Positions 1-5,415 of a stretch of DNA of 5,417 bases are shown here, piece after piece. The notes beneath the pieces were generated by a model. That model searched no databases. It was not told where the DNA came from and saw only the letters and a program-made list of their open reading frames with translations. Source of the DNA: Pseudomonadota bacterium (GTDB taxonomy: Bacteria; Pseudomonadota; Gammaproteobacteria; Acidithiobacillales; Acidithiobacillaceae); NCBI GenBank assembly GCA_021818125.1, contig JAKAFG010000145.1, positions 1 to 5,417 of the forward strand, in the 5' to 3' direction. How positions within the stretch are numbered: the first letter of the stretch is position 1; the number at the start of each line of letters is the position of its first letter. The position numbers were made by a program, and so were the translations under genes.

Positions 1-797
1 CGATATCGCTCGGCCTGATGCAGATGGGCGGCACCCGTATCCAGAAACACATGTCCGGCGACCTGCAACAAGCGGCCTTCCCGGGGCGGCGTGATGGTGT
101 GCCCCACATAGGTGCGGGACAACGCGGCAGGGACAATGGGTATCTCGTGGGACAGGGCATAACGCAAGCTCCGCCCCCACAGCAGATGATCTTCCCAAGT
201 CCCTGTTGCGTCATAGCCGATGACCTGATGCGGCTCCTGCCAGCGGGGATGCGTGTCCTCTGCGAGCGTGGCGTCATTCCAGCACACCGCCACGCCATCC
301 TCGCGTTCTGCCGCCAGTTCCGCGTGCAGTACCTGAAACCGCCCTACAGAAGCCGTATTCTCAGCGTCGACGATGCGTACCAAAGGCATCTGAGAGAGCG
401 CTGACCGCCACCGTTCACACGGTTCTTCATCCATCCGATAAGGGCGGAACCAGTCCCAGCCGCCATTGCGGGCAAAGAGATCGGCGTAGGCCGCGGTCCG
501 TTGGGCTTCCTCCCGCCGCATCTCCCGCAAATGACCCAGATTCAACGTGGCCAGCAGCATGGCGTCGTGGTTGCCCAGCACCGGATAAAACCAGGGCGCA
601 TCCAGCAGATCCAGCGCCCCGGCACTGTTCGGGCCGCGATCCACCAGGTCACCCACACTGAACAGGCGATCCGTATCGTAGTCGAAGCCCACATGATCCA
701 TGAGCCTGCGCAGGACATCGGGGTGACCGTGCAGATCCCCGACGATGAAATCCCGGCCCTGAAGATTGGCCGGATGGGCTATGACACGCGGGTTCAT
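1..797 (-). CDS. PPP-family serine/threonine protein phosphatase (PrpA / lambda-phosphatase-like), 3' end outside window
   Basis: This is a metal-dependent phosphoesterase of the PPP type, expected to remove phosphate from phospho-Ser/Thr (or other phospho-) proteins in the cytoplasm with two bound metal ions. Translating the minus strand from 797 gives 265 residues without a stop before the window edge, so the C-terminus is missing. Motifs in order: GDLHG (20-24), GDLVDRGPNS (49-58), GNHD (75-78), HAE (158-160, where HAG is more usual), LWGRS (206-210) and VGHT (231-234), then a FLDTGA strand (251-256) as in bacterial PphA/PrpA proteins. All expected metal ligands are visible. The ATG overlaps the upstream gene's TGA as ATGA, and GAGAGG (808-803) lies 5 bases before it. 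It is the third gene of the operon. At 265 or more residues it is slightly long for the bacterial family, usually about 215-250. Family assignment is firm; the substrate is unknown. Confidence 0.92.
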   Translation of the reverse strand, partial: MNPRVIAHPANLQGRDFIVGDLHGHPDVLRRLMDHVGFDYDTDRLFSVGDLVDRGPNSAGALDLLDAPWFYPVLGNHDAMLLATLNLGHLREMRREEAQRTAAYADLFARNGGWDWFRPYRMDEEPCERWRSALSQMPLVRIVDAENTASVGRFQVLHAELAAEREDGVAVCWNDATLAEDTHPRWQEPHQVIGYDATGTWEDHLLWGRSLRYALSHEIPIVPAALSRTYVGHTITPPREGRLLQVAGHVFLDTGAAHLHQAERY

Positions 798-1651
798 ACT
801 GGCCTCTCTTCCAGAGTAATCACCTGATCCAACTGCACGCCGGTACCTTCCCTCGGGTATCCGAAGGCGTTGGACAATATGCGCACCGTGCCGATACGGT
901 AATCCACCGCATGATGGGTATGGCCGTGCATCCACAGCCGCACCCCCCGATCACCGTAGCGCGCCACGGTTTCCTCCAATCGGCTGGCGTAGGCACCGGA
1001 CAGATCATCCTGCCGGAAGGATTTGTAGATGGACTCCCATGCCGGTGCATGGTGGGTGATCACGACCTTGTGTCCGGCCCAGGGCTGTGCGATCGCGTCC
1101 TCCAGCCAAACCTTGCCGGCCAGATGCACCTCCAGGGTGTCCCGCGGCAAAAAGCGCCGGGCACCCCCATGGCACCGTATCCGCTTATGGTCCTGCATGG
1201 TCTCCTGTGCCGCCCGCATGGCATAGGGGTCGCCGCCATCAAAATCGGACCACAGGGTGGTTCCGAAAAAGCGGAGATTGCCGATGTCCACGCATTGTCT
1301 TTCCAGTAGAGTACACCGCGCCATCAGATCCTCCGGTAGATGTTTGGCCAGGCCCTCCCGCCACTTTTCCGGTGCCCGTTCGACGGATAAACCCCAATAG
1401 TCGTGGTTACCCAACACCGCCACAATATGTGGAAAAAGGTCGGCCACCATCTTGAGCCAGTCCGCCAGCTTTTTGGGCGTGCCGAAGTCTCCCGCCAGCA
1501 CGAGAATACTGTCCCCGTCCGTCGGCAATGATGCCAGACGGACGGTAGCGGGTGGATTCACATCTACATGAATATCCGACAGGAGGCGCAGAAAGAGCTG
1601 CGGCTTGCCTGTCCAGGCGAGCGTATCCTCCTCCGACCGTTCCCGTGTCAT
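794..1651 (-). CDS. Calcineurin-like metallophosphoesterase
   Basis: This is a 285-residue dinuclear-metal phosphoesterase of the calcineurin-like superfamily. The conserved ligands are all present: SDIH (25-28, D26 and H28), AGDFG (53-57), GNHDYW (81-86), THHAP (199-203) and HGHTH (242-246). TTLWSDF (131-137) and NAFGYPRE (261-268) resemble subfamily signatures near the active site. Members of this fold act on phosphoproteins, nucleotides, cyclic nucleotides or nucleic acids, and the sequence does not say which applies here. It is cytoplasmic, with no signal peptide or membrane segment. The ATG at 1651 overlaps the TGA of the ATPase gene (ATGA), and GGAGA (1665-1661) lies 9 bases upstream within that gene. 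Its own TGA overlaps the start of the next phosphatase. It shares a fold with the PPP protein downstream but has different motif spacing and signatures, so the pair is not a recent tandem duplication. Confidence 0.93.
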   Translation of the reverse strand: MTRERSEEDTLAWTGKPQLFLRLLSDIHVDVNPPATVRLASLPTDGDSILVLAGDFGTPKKLADWLKMVADLFPHIVAVLGNHDYWGLSVERAPEKWREGLAKHLPEDLMARCTLLERQCVDIGNLRFFGTTLWSDFDGGDPYAMRAAQETMQDHKRIRCHGGARRFLPRDTLEVHLAGKVWLEDAIAQPWAGHKVVITHHAPAWESIYKSFRQDDLSGAYASRLEETVARYGDRGVRLWMHGHTHHAVDYRIGTVRILSNAFGYPREGTGVQLDQVITLEERPV

Positions 1652-3228
1652 TGTAACCAGTCTCCATTCCTGCCCGACGGCCGCTCCGCCATGGCCTGTA
1701 TTTCCAGCAGTTGATACACCACTCCGCGCAGATCGCGCATGGACCGGGGGTTACGGGCAAAAGCCCGCTGCAGACGGTCCCTGACCATGGCATCCAGACT
1801 GGGCAAGACAACCGTGTCCACGCCGTACTCCCGGGCGACATCCCGCCGCACGTTCTCCAGGATGCGATCAAAATCCTCCGCCTGGGGGAGCCCCACCTGG
1901 ATAATCTCCCAACGGGAGCGCAACGGTCCCGGCAAATCCTCCAGACTGTTTGCCGTCGCCACCCAACTGATGGCGGAATAATCGACCTCACCGAGGAGAA
2001 ACTCGTCGAGCACCCTGCTGCTACTGGCGGGTTCCAGAAACGTCAGCAAGGTCTCCCAGACCCGTCCGTTCTGGCGTCCCAGACCAATTTTGTCGATCTC
2101 GTCCAGGATCACCATAGGGTTGGGGCACTGTCGCTCCAACATCATTTCCACCAGAAAGCCGGGACGGGCGCTGCTCCAGCCGCGCGCAGTGCCTTTCAGG
2201 AGCATATTATCGTTGGCTCCGGCCAGCGGCACAAAGAGCGTCGGAGCACCCATGGTTTCCCCCAACCGCCTCAGAAATCGGGTCTTGCCCGTACCGGCAG
2301 GACCCAGAAGGAGCAGGGGCCGCAATCGCAGGCTGTCGGCGCCCAGGCGCTGAGCCAAGACCTGCTGCCGTTCCAGCGCGCCAATCGCCGCTTCCATCCA
2401 GGGAAACTCCTGCCGCAGCATCTTCGCCCAAGAGAGGCTCTGCGGCCACGTCACCAGCGGCAAGGGGCGCAGAAGGGGGCGAAAACGCTCCAGGCTGCGG
2501 CGATCATCCTCCTTCCCAGGGGGCTGCATGGATTGCAGCACCACCTGCCGGGAACGCCTGTCCTCCTCCGGGATTTCCGCTTTGCCCAGCACGCGCTCCA
2601 GCACGCACTGGAGCGGAAAGAGAGGAAGTGGCACATGGGTTCTATTCTCCCGGATAAATCGGTCGACCTCCCGGGCCAGGGCCGCGTCCTCCAGCCGGCC
2701 TACGGCCTGCAGGCCCATTTCCAGAGTCAGCGCTCCGCACTGCGCGCTGCGATCACAGCACTCCATCCAAAAATCGGCCTTGTTGCGCAATTGCGCGCGC
2801 CAGAAATAAAAGGCGTCTCTTAGGAATGCCCCGTAGGCTTTCGGCTGCAGGCGTGCGGCCAGCACCAGGGCATAGATCCCCCCCAGCTTCGAGCCCAGTT
2901 GCGTCGCCACCGTCGCCCACTGCCAGGCGAATTCCTCCGGCGGGCTCCAACAGCCCTCTTTCTGAACTGCTTCCGCCAGATCGCCCAATGGGATGCAAGC
3001 GACCGCCATCTCCAGGGTAAAACGCCGGGTTTTTTCCAAAATCCGGGTGGGCCAATCCTGGGGAAGGAGTCCGGAATACCCGCTGGCGGCCGCGCGTAGA
3101 GATGGAATCCCTTGGATAACCCAGAGGGGTACCGACTTACCATTCTCGTCCATGGTTGCACACAGCTCTTCCAGGCACTCCAGCAGGCGGGGAAGACGCT
3201 CTTCGAGATCGGTGTACCAAACGAACAT
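1648..3228 (-). CDS. AAA+ ATPase with Lon-like AAA module and uncharacterised N-terminal region
   Basis: This 526-residue protein has two parts. Residues 1 to about 285 are predominantly helical in appearance, rich in Trp, Leu and Arg, and match nothing I recognise. Residues about 300-515 form an AAA+ module: Walker A GPAGTGKT (309-316), a pore-loop-like stretch with GTARGW and ARPGF (346-358), Walker B VILDEIDK (373-380), sensor 1 in VATANS (423-428), candidate arginine fingers R437/R439 in LRSRW, and sensor 2 near NPRSMRDL (493-500). The order and wording (LDEIDKIG, then a LLTFLEP stretch, then ATANSLEDLPGPL) most resemble the AAA module of Lon protease. However, the protein ends after the small AAA subdomain and has no Ser-Lys protease domain. 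A role as a hexameric remodelling or regulatory ATPase is inferred. The start is supported by AAGGAG (3240-3235) 6 bases upstream and a strong promoter beyond it. It is the first gene of a three-gene overlapping operon. Other AAA+ clades such as MoxR are less likely given the Lon-like Walker B to sensor 1 stretch. Confidence 0.9.
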   Translation of the reverse strand: MFVWYTDLEERLPRLLECLEELCATMDENGKSVPLWVIQGIPSLRAAASGYSGLLPQDWPTRILEKTRRFTLEMAVACIPLGDLAEAVQKEGCWSPPEEFAWQWATVATQLGSKLGGIYALVLAARLQPKAYGAFLRDAFYFWRAQLRNKADFWMECCDRSAQCGALTLEMGLQAVGRLEDAALAREVDRFIRENRTHVPLPLFPLQCVLERVLGKAEIPEEDRRSRQVVLQSMQPPGKEDDRRSLERFRPLLRPLPLVTWPQSLSWAKMLRQEFPWMEAAIGALERQQVLAQRLGADSLRLRPLLLLGPAGTGKTRFLRRLGETMGAPTLFVPLAGANDNMLLKGTARGWSSARPGFLVEMMLERQCPNPMVILDEIDKIGLGRQNGRVWETLLTFLEPASSSRVLDEFLLGEVDYSAISWVATANSLEDLPGPLRSRWEIIQVGLPQAEDFDRILENVRRDVAREYGVDTVVLPSLDAMVRDRLQRAFARNPRSMRDLRGVVYQLLEIQAMAERPSGRNGDWLQ

Positions 3229-3230
3229 TT

Positions 3231-3299
3231 CCGGCTCCTTTCTGTGGACACTTGGTCCACATTGGCAGCATATTACTACTATAGTGCAGACTTGTCAAA
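3231..3299 (-). promoter_or_regulatory. Sigma-70 promoter and ribosome binding site of the ATPase-phosphatase operon
   Basis: Reading the minus strand, TTGACA (3298-3293) is followed by a 17-base spacer and TAATAT (3275-3270). This is a consensus -35 and a 5/6 -10 at ideal spacing. Transcription should start near 3263, giving a leader of about 35 bases that contains AAGGAG (3240-3235) 6 bases before the ATG at 3228. The match is seen directly; activity is inferred. Confidence 0.75.
3243..3261. promoter_or_regulatory. Candidate operator: perfect TGTGGAC/GTCCACA palindrome
   Basis: TGTGGAC (3243-3249) and GTCCACA (3255-3261) are exact inverted 7-base arms around a 5-base spacer. The element lies a few bases downstream of the predicted minus-strand transcription start and just upstream of the AAGGAG site, a usual position for repressor binding. 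A single TGTGGAC half-site recurs at 3328-3334, at the predicted plus-strand start. The divergent helix-turn-helix protein is the natural candidate ligand, by inference. A leader RNA hairpin is the alternative reading. Confidence 0.55.
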
Positions 3300-3313
3300 A
3301 TACCTGTACTATA
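3280..3313. promoter_or_regulatory. Imperfect inverted repeat centred on the shared -35 region
   Basis: TATAGTGCAG (3280-3289) and CTGTACTATA (3304-3313) are inverted arms matching at 9 of 10 positions with 14 bases between them. The centre falls within about 2 bases of the overlapping -35 boxes, and each arm occupies the -35/-10 spacer of one promoter. This symmetry would suit a dimeric regulator controlling both directions. The left arm also overlaps the palindrome ACTATAGT (3278-3285). Confidence 0.4.
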
Positions 3314-3321
3314 ACTATATT
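3292..3321 (+). promoter_or_regulatory. Probable divergent promoter for the helix-turn-helix gene
   Basis: TTGTCA (3292-3297) and TATATT (3316-3321) are separated by 18 bases; CTATAT at 3315 would give 17. The -35 overlaps the minus-strand -35 almost completely (3293-3298), so RNA polymerase could hardly occupy both promoters at once. Predicted transcription start is about 3328, leaving a 61-base leader before the ATG at 3389. It is weaker than the opposing promoter. Confidence 0.5.
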
Positions 3322-3388
3322 ATGGGATGTGGACTTGCCGCATGGCGGGCTTCATCCTTACTTCCTATCTGCACACAGGAGCTTTGCC

Positions 3389-4543
3389 ATGCCGCGCCCC
3401 GCGCTTTTTTATTCCGTAAGTCTTTATTCCCTATCCGATTTCTATACGCTATCGCCCTGGAGCCTGGCGGAGATGAGCCGCCGTTTCGGACTGGGCCGCT
3501 CCAATCTGATGGGCTTGTTACGGGGTGAACGCACCATCAGCAATGACAAGCTGATGGCGTTATTGCGCTGGTCCGGTCTGGAGGTGGTGGACGGCAAGTT
3601 GCGACTGGCCCCTGGGCTGCATGTATGGCGCGTCGCTTCGGCCAAACATCTGGAAGCCTTTGCACGCCTCCCCGCAGGCCTGCTGCAGGAGGATGCCTGG
3701 GATCTGGTCACGGAAGCCGATCGTCCCCGGCGCGAGTGGATTCATCTATTGAGCCAATCCCGCGACGCGCGGCAGGTCCTGTTATCTGTACGGCCGGATT
3801 TTTATCCTCTTTTGCGTGACCGGTGGCCGGGGCTGGGGCGGCATTATCGGCTACGTCACTTTGCCGAAGGAAGAAAATATGACGAGATCGCGGGCCGTCT
3901 CGGGGGAGAGCATCTCTACATTCCGCCTGCGGAAGGGATTCGCCTTTTCACCGACACAGAGGCCCCCAATATGGGCAGGGCTCCGGGAATCAACGAATGG
4001 GCGCGTTGGTTGCGGCAGTCCCTCCATGTGGACACCAGCCCCTGGTTACTACCCGAATTAGTGGCGGAAGAGACGCAAGGCGGAAGATCAACCCCGCCGG
4101 CGACATCGGTTCACCCTGAAGCCTGCCAGCATGCCTGGACGGCCCTGACCCACCGGCTCGATACCGGTGGAACGCATGCCGATATTTGCGACGTCCCGGT
4201 TTTTTCTCTAGGCGATATTCACCCATATCCTGCAGGAATGGTACGCTTGGACCGGTCTTTTCTGGGCGAGAAGGCTATGGAGCAAGGCAAAGCGCAACGC
4301 TTGCGCCTTTACAAAGACGAAACCGCCGGTGTGATGTGGCTCATTGTGATGAATAGCGAGTCCCCTTGCGGACTGCCCGACGCATTTTTCTCCGACAGGA
4401 TTGGCGATTTCGCTCTTGTGCTACAAGGAGAATCGCTCCTGGTTGGCCGGATCGCCGCCCCTGGACAAAACATTTTGGGTCGGGTTCTGAGCCGCATGGC
4501 AGTTTATGAAACGGACGCTCGCCAGATCGCCGCGCCAGGGTAG
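3389..4543 (+). CDS. Helix-turn-helix-like protein of unknown family, divergent to the ATPase-phosphatase operon
   Basis: This 384-residue protein has no family I recognise over its full length. Residues about 22-66 look like a helix-turn-helix: a first helix SLAEMSRRFG (25-34), a turn, then GRSNLMGLLRGER (36-48), followed by NDKLMALLRWSGLEV, as in Cro/CI-like domains. The remainder (about 70-384) is soluble-looking, with a basic, Trp-rich middle, a proline/glycine-rich linker near 230-240, and a beta-rich C-terminus (about 284-375, including GDFALVLQGESLLVGRI at 339-355). That C-terminus only loosely recalls repressor C-terminal domains. The start at 3389 is chosen because AGGAG (3377-3381) sits 7 bases upstream; the frame stays open further upstream but runs antisense through the ATPase gene and promoter. 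Divergent placement over shared promoter elements suggests a regulator of both sides, by inference. No signal peptide or membrane segment is visible. Confidence 0.75.
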   Translation: MPRPALFYSVSLYSLSDFYTLSPWSLAEMSRRFGLGRSNLMGLLRGERTISNDKLMALLRWSGLEVVDGKLRLAPGLHVWRVASAKHLEAFARLPAGLLQEDAWDLVTEADRPRREWIHLLSQSRDARQVLLSVRPDFYPLLRDRWPGLGRHYRLRHFAEGRKYDEIAGRLGGEHLYIPPAEGIRLFTDTEAPNMGRAPGINEWARWLRQSLHVDTSPWLLPELVAEETQGGRSTPPATSVHPEACQHAWTALTHRLDTGGTHADICDVPVFSLGDIHPYPAGMVRLDRSFLGEKAMEQGKAQRLRLYKDETAGVMWLIVMNSESPCGLPDAFFSDRIGDFALVLQGESLLVGRIAAPGQNILGRVLSRMAVYETDARQIAAPG

Positions 4544-4620
4544 CCCGTAGGGGGGTGGTGCGGGTATCCGGCAACGCCGGTCGTATTGACAATGTAAATC
4601 TTTGTCCTATGCTGTCCATG
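4544..4620 (+). promoter_or_regulatory. Short intergenic stretch with probable toxin-antitoxin promoter
   Basis: TTGACA (4586-4591), a 16-base spacer and TATGCT (4608-4613, 4/6 match) form a plausible sigma-70 promoter. Its predicted start, about 4620-4621, coincides with the toxin ATG. A small perfect stem CCGGC/GCCGG (4568-4572 and 4576-4580, loop AAC) precedes it but has no T-tract, so it is not a convincing terminator for the upstream gene. Confidence 0.5.
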
Positions 4621-4920
4621 ATGGACATTCATTACGAACTGAACGGACTTTCTTTTGTCTGGGACGACAGGAAAGCCGCCAGCAATCCCAGAAAACATGA
4701 CGGGGTGACCTTCGAGGAAGGGGCGACCGTGTTTTTCGATCCGTTCTTTCGCCTGATGGACGCCAGTAGCGATCATGAGGCCAGAGATGCGGCCATTGGC
4801 TCCAGCGCGGCGGGGCACCTGCTGTTCGTAGTACATATTGAGATCGAGGGCGAATCCATCCGTATTATTTCGGCCCGCAAACTGACCAATGATGAGAGGC
4901 AAGATTATGAGTATTCCTGA
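4621..4920 (+). CDS. brnT: BrnT-family toxin of a type II toxin-antitoxin system
   Basis: This 99-residue protein has the BrnT pattern throughout: FVWDDRKAASNPRKHDGVTF (12-31, family form F-WD--KA--N--KHG--F), EEGATVFFDP (32-41), an acidic middle with HEARDAAIG (52-60), LLFVVH (67-72), and the C-terminal RIISARKLTNDERQDYE (81-97). BrnT is a RelE-fold ribonuclease that blocks translation by cutting RNA and is neutralised by BrnA. Length is typical, about 90-100 residues, and nothing appears truncated. An adjacent ATG at 4618 would add one Met, and one at 4609 would add four residues. No Shine-Dalgarno precedes any of these; a promoter ending just upstream suggests a leaderless message. The antitoxin gene overlaps its last 14 bases. 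In known brnTA pairs the complex represses its own promoter, so the same is expected here. Confidence 0.92.
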   Translation: MDIHYELNGLSFVWDDRKAASNPRKHDGVTFEEGATVFFDPFFRLMDASSDHEARDAAIGSSAAGHLLFVVHIEIEGESIRIISARKLTNDERQDYEYS

Positions 4921-5197
4921 ACGTATCAAGACCCGTTTGAACAAGGAGCGCCCCATGACCACGGTCACGCTGCGGATACCGGTAGACGTGGTGGAATCCC
5001 TGAAAGAGATCGCACCACAGCGCGGATTTTCCGGCTATCAGCCATTGCTCAAGGCGTATGTGAGCGAGGGGCTACGGAAGGATGAAGCGCGGTACACCTT
5101 CGGGGCCACCGCCCGGCTGATTGCCGCCCTGAGAAAGCGCGGTGTGCCTCAAGAGGTACTGGATGAGGCCGTGAAGGATGAGGCCATATCCGCGTGA
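4907..5197 (+). CDS. brnA: Ribbon-helix-helix (BrnA/CopG-like) antitoxin
   Basis: This 96-residue antitoxin partner of the BrnT toxin follows the family layout: a basic N-terminal lead with RLNKERPM (10-17), a beta-strand VTLRIP (20-25), and two helices around DVVESLKEIA (27-36) and GYQPLLKAYVSEGLR (43-57) that form the dimeric DNA-binding fold. A C-terminal helical tail (about 68-92) presumably contacts the toxin. It should neutralise BrnT and bind the operon promoter. The start at 4907 is chosen because GAGAGG (4894-4899) lies 7 bases upstream and the basic lead appears family-like. It overlaps the toxin stop by 14 bases, implying coupled translation. A second ATG at 4955 (residue 17) has an even better AAGGAG site (4943-4948) 6 bases ahead, and would give an 80-residue form keeping the whole ribbon-helix-helix. 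The exact antitoxin subfamily, BrnA or the broader CopG group, is less certain than its role. Confidence 0.87.
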   Translation: MSIPERIKTRLNKERPMTTVTLRIPVDVVESLKEIAPQRGFSGYQPLLKAYVSEGLRKDEARYTFGATARLIAALRKRGVPQEVLDEAVKDEAISA

Positions 5198-5394
5198 TTG
5201 CAGGTTCATCTCCGGCGGGGCAGACCGCCGTCTCCTGAGCAGCACTGAGCGGTTTAAAGTCTGCTCCTGCAAACCGACTCCGGGAGACCTGCTCCCATCT
5301 TCAGTACAACACCGCAAACTTACGTTTGCGTTCGTGAGACACAACCGGCCGTTTTTGAGAAAACGTGGCATGCCATTGCGTCGGCCCCATCGGC
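5198..5394. other. Intergenic region with serial short inverted repeats, no convincing gene
   Basis: No open frame here has a ribosome site or family likeness. Four perfect short inverted repeats follow one another: CGGCGG/CCGCCG (5213-5218, 5225-5230), CGGTTT/AAACCG (5250-5255, 5271-5276), GGGAG/CTCCC (5282-5286, 5292-5296) and CGCAAAC/GTTTGCG (5313-5319, 5324-5330, loop TTAC). GAGCAG/CTGCTC (5237-5242, 5261-5266) offers an alternative pairing. None is followed by a T-run, so no intrinsic terminator is called. It could be a structured RNA, a small non-coding element remnant, or chance. Confidence 0.4.
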
Positions 5395-5415
5395 GTGATA
5401 ACGTGACGTTATCAC
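5395..5415. repeat. Perfect 21-base palindrome at the right edge
   Basis: GTGATAACGT (5395-5404) and ACGTTATCAC (5406-5415) are exact inverted 10-base arms around a single central G. This form fits an operator for a dimeric regulator, possibly of a gene beyond the window. A recombination or element-end site is the alternative. The neighbouring sequence is cut off, so the role cannot be decided. Confidence 0.6.

Noticed and set aside
1711..2823. Long plus-strand open frame of 370 codons antisense to the ATPase gene
   Set aside because: It lies fully opposite the AAA+ coding frame with its intact motifs. Its product is low-complexity, rich in Gln/His/Arg/Pro and without a recognisable domain.
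2993..3388. Upstream extension of the HTH gene to an ATG at 2993
   Set aside because: It would run antisense through the start of the ATPase gene and across both promoters. ATG 3389 has a well-placed AGGAG.
4024..4032. Third TGTGGAC-like motif inside the HTH gene
   Set aside because: It is a single half-site within coding sequence, away from any promoter, and most likely chance.
3672..4466. LexA/S24 peptidase identity for the C-terminal part of the HTH protein
   Set aside because: GDFALVLQGESLLVGRI loosely recalls such domains, but I see no convincing Ser-Met and Lys catalytic pair.
4568..4580. CCGGC/GCCGG stem as a terminator for the HTH gene
   Set aside because: The stem is only 5 base pairs and no T-tract follows.
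4504..4968. Minus-strand open frame of 154 codons
   Set aside because: It is antisense to the clear BrnT gene and has no domain likeness.
5313..5330. CGCAAAC/GTTTGCG hairpin as the terminator of the toxin-antitoxin operon
   Set aside because: It is a perfect 7-base-pair stem but is followed by TTCGTGAG rather than a T-run, and lies over 110 bases past the stop.
5072..5371. Minus-strand open frame of 99 codons overlapping the antitoxin 3' end
   Set aside because: It has Arg/Ser-rich composition and no motif, and half of it is antisense to the antitoxin. I considered a transposase remnant but could see no transposase motif.
5376..5402. Plus-strand promoter TTGCGT / GATAAC near the right edge
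   Set aside because: Both boxes are poor matches with a 15-base spacer, and the -10 lies inside the palindrome. The downstream gene is not visible.
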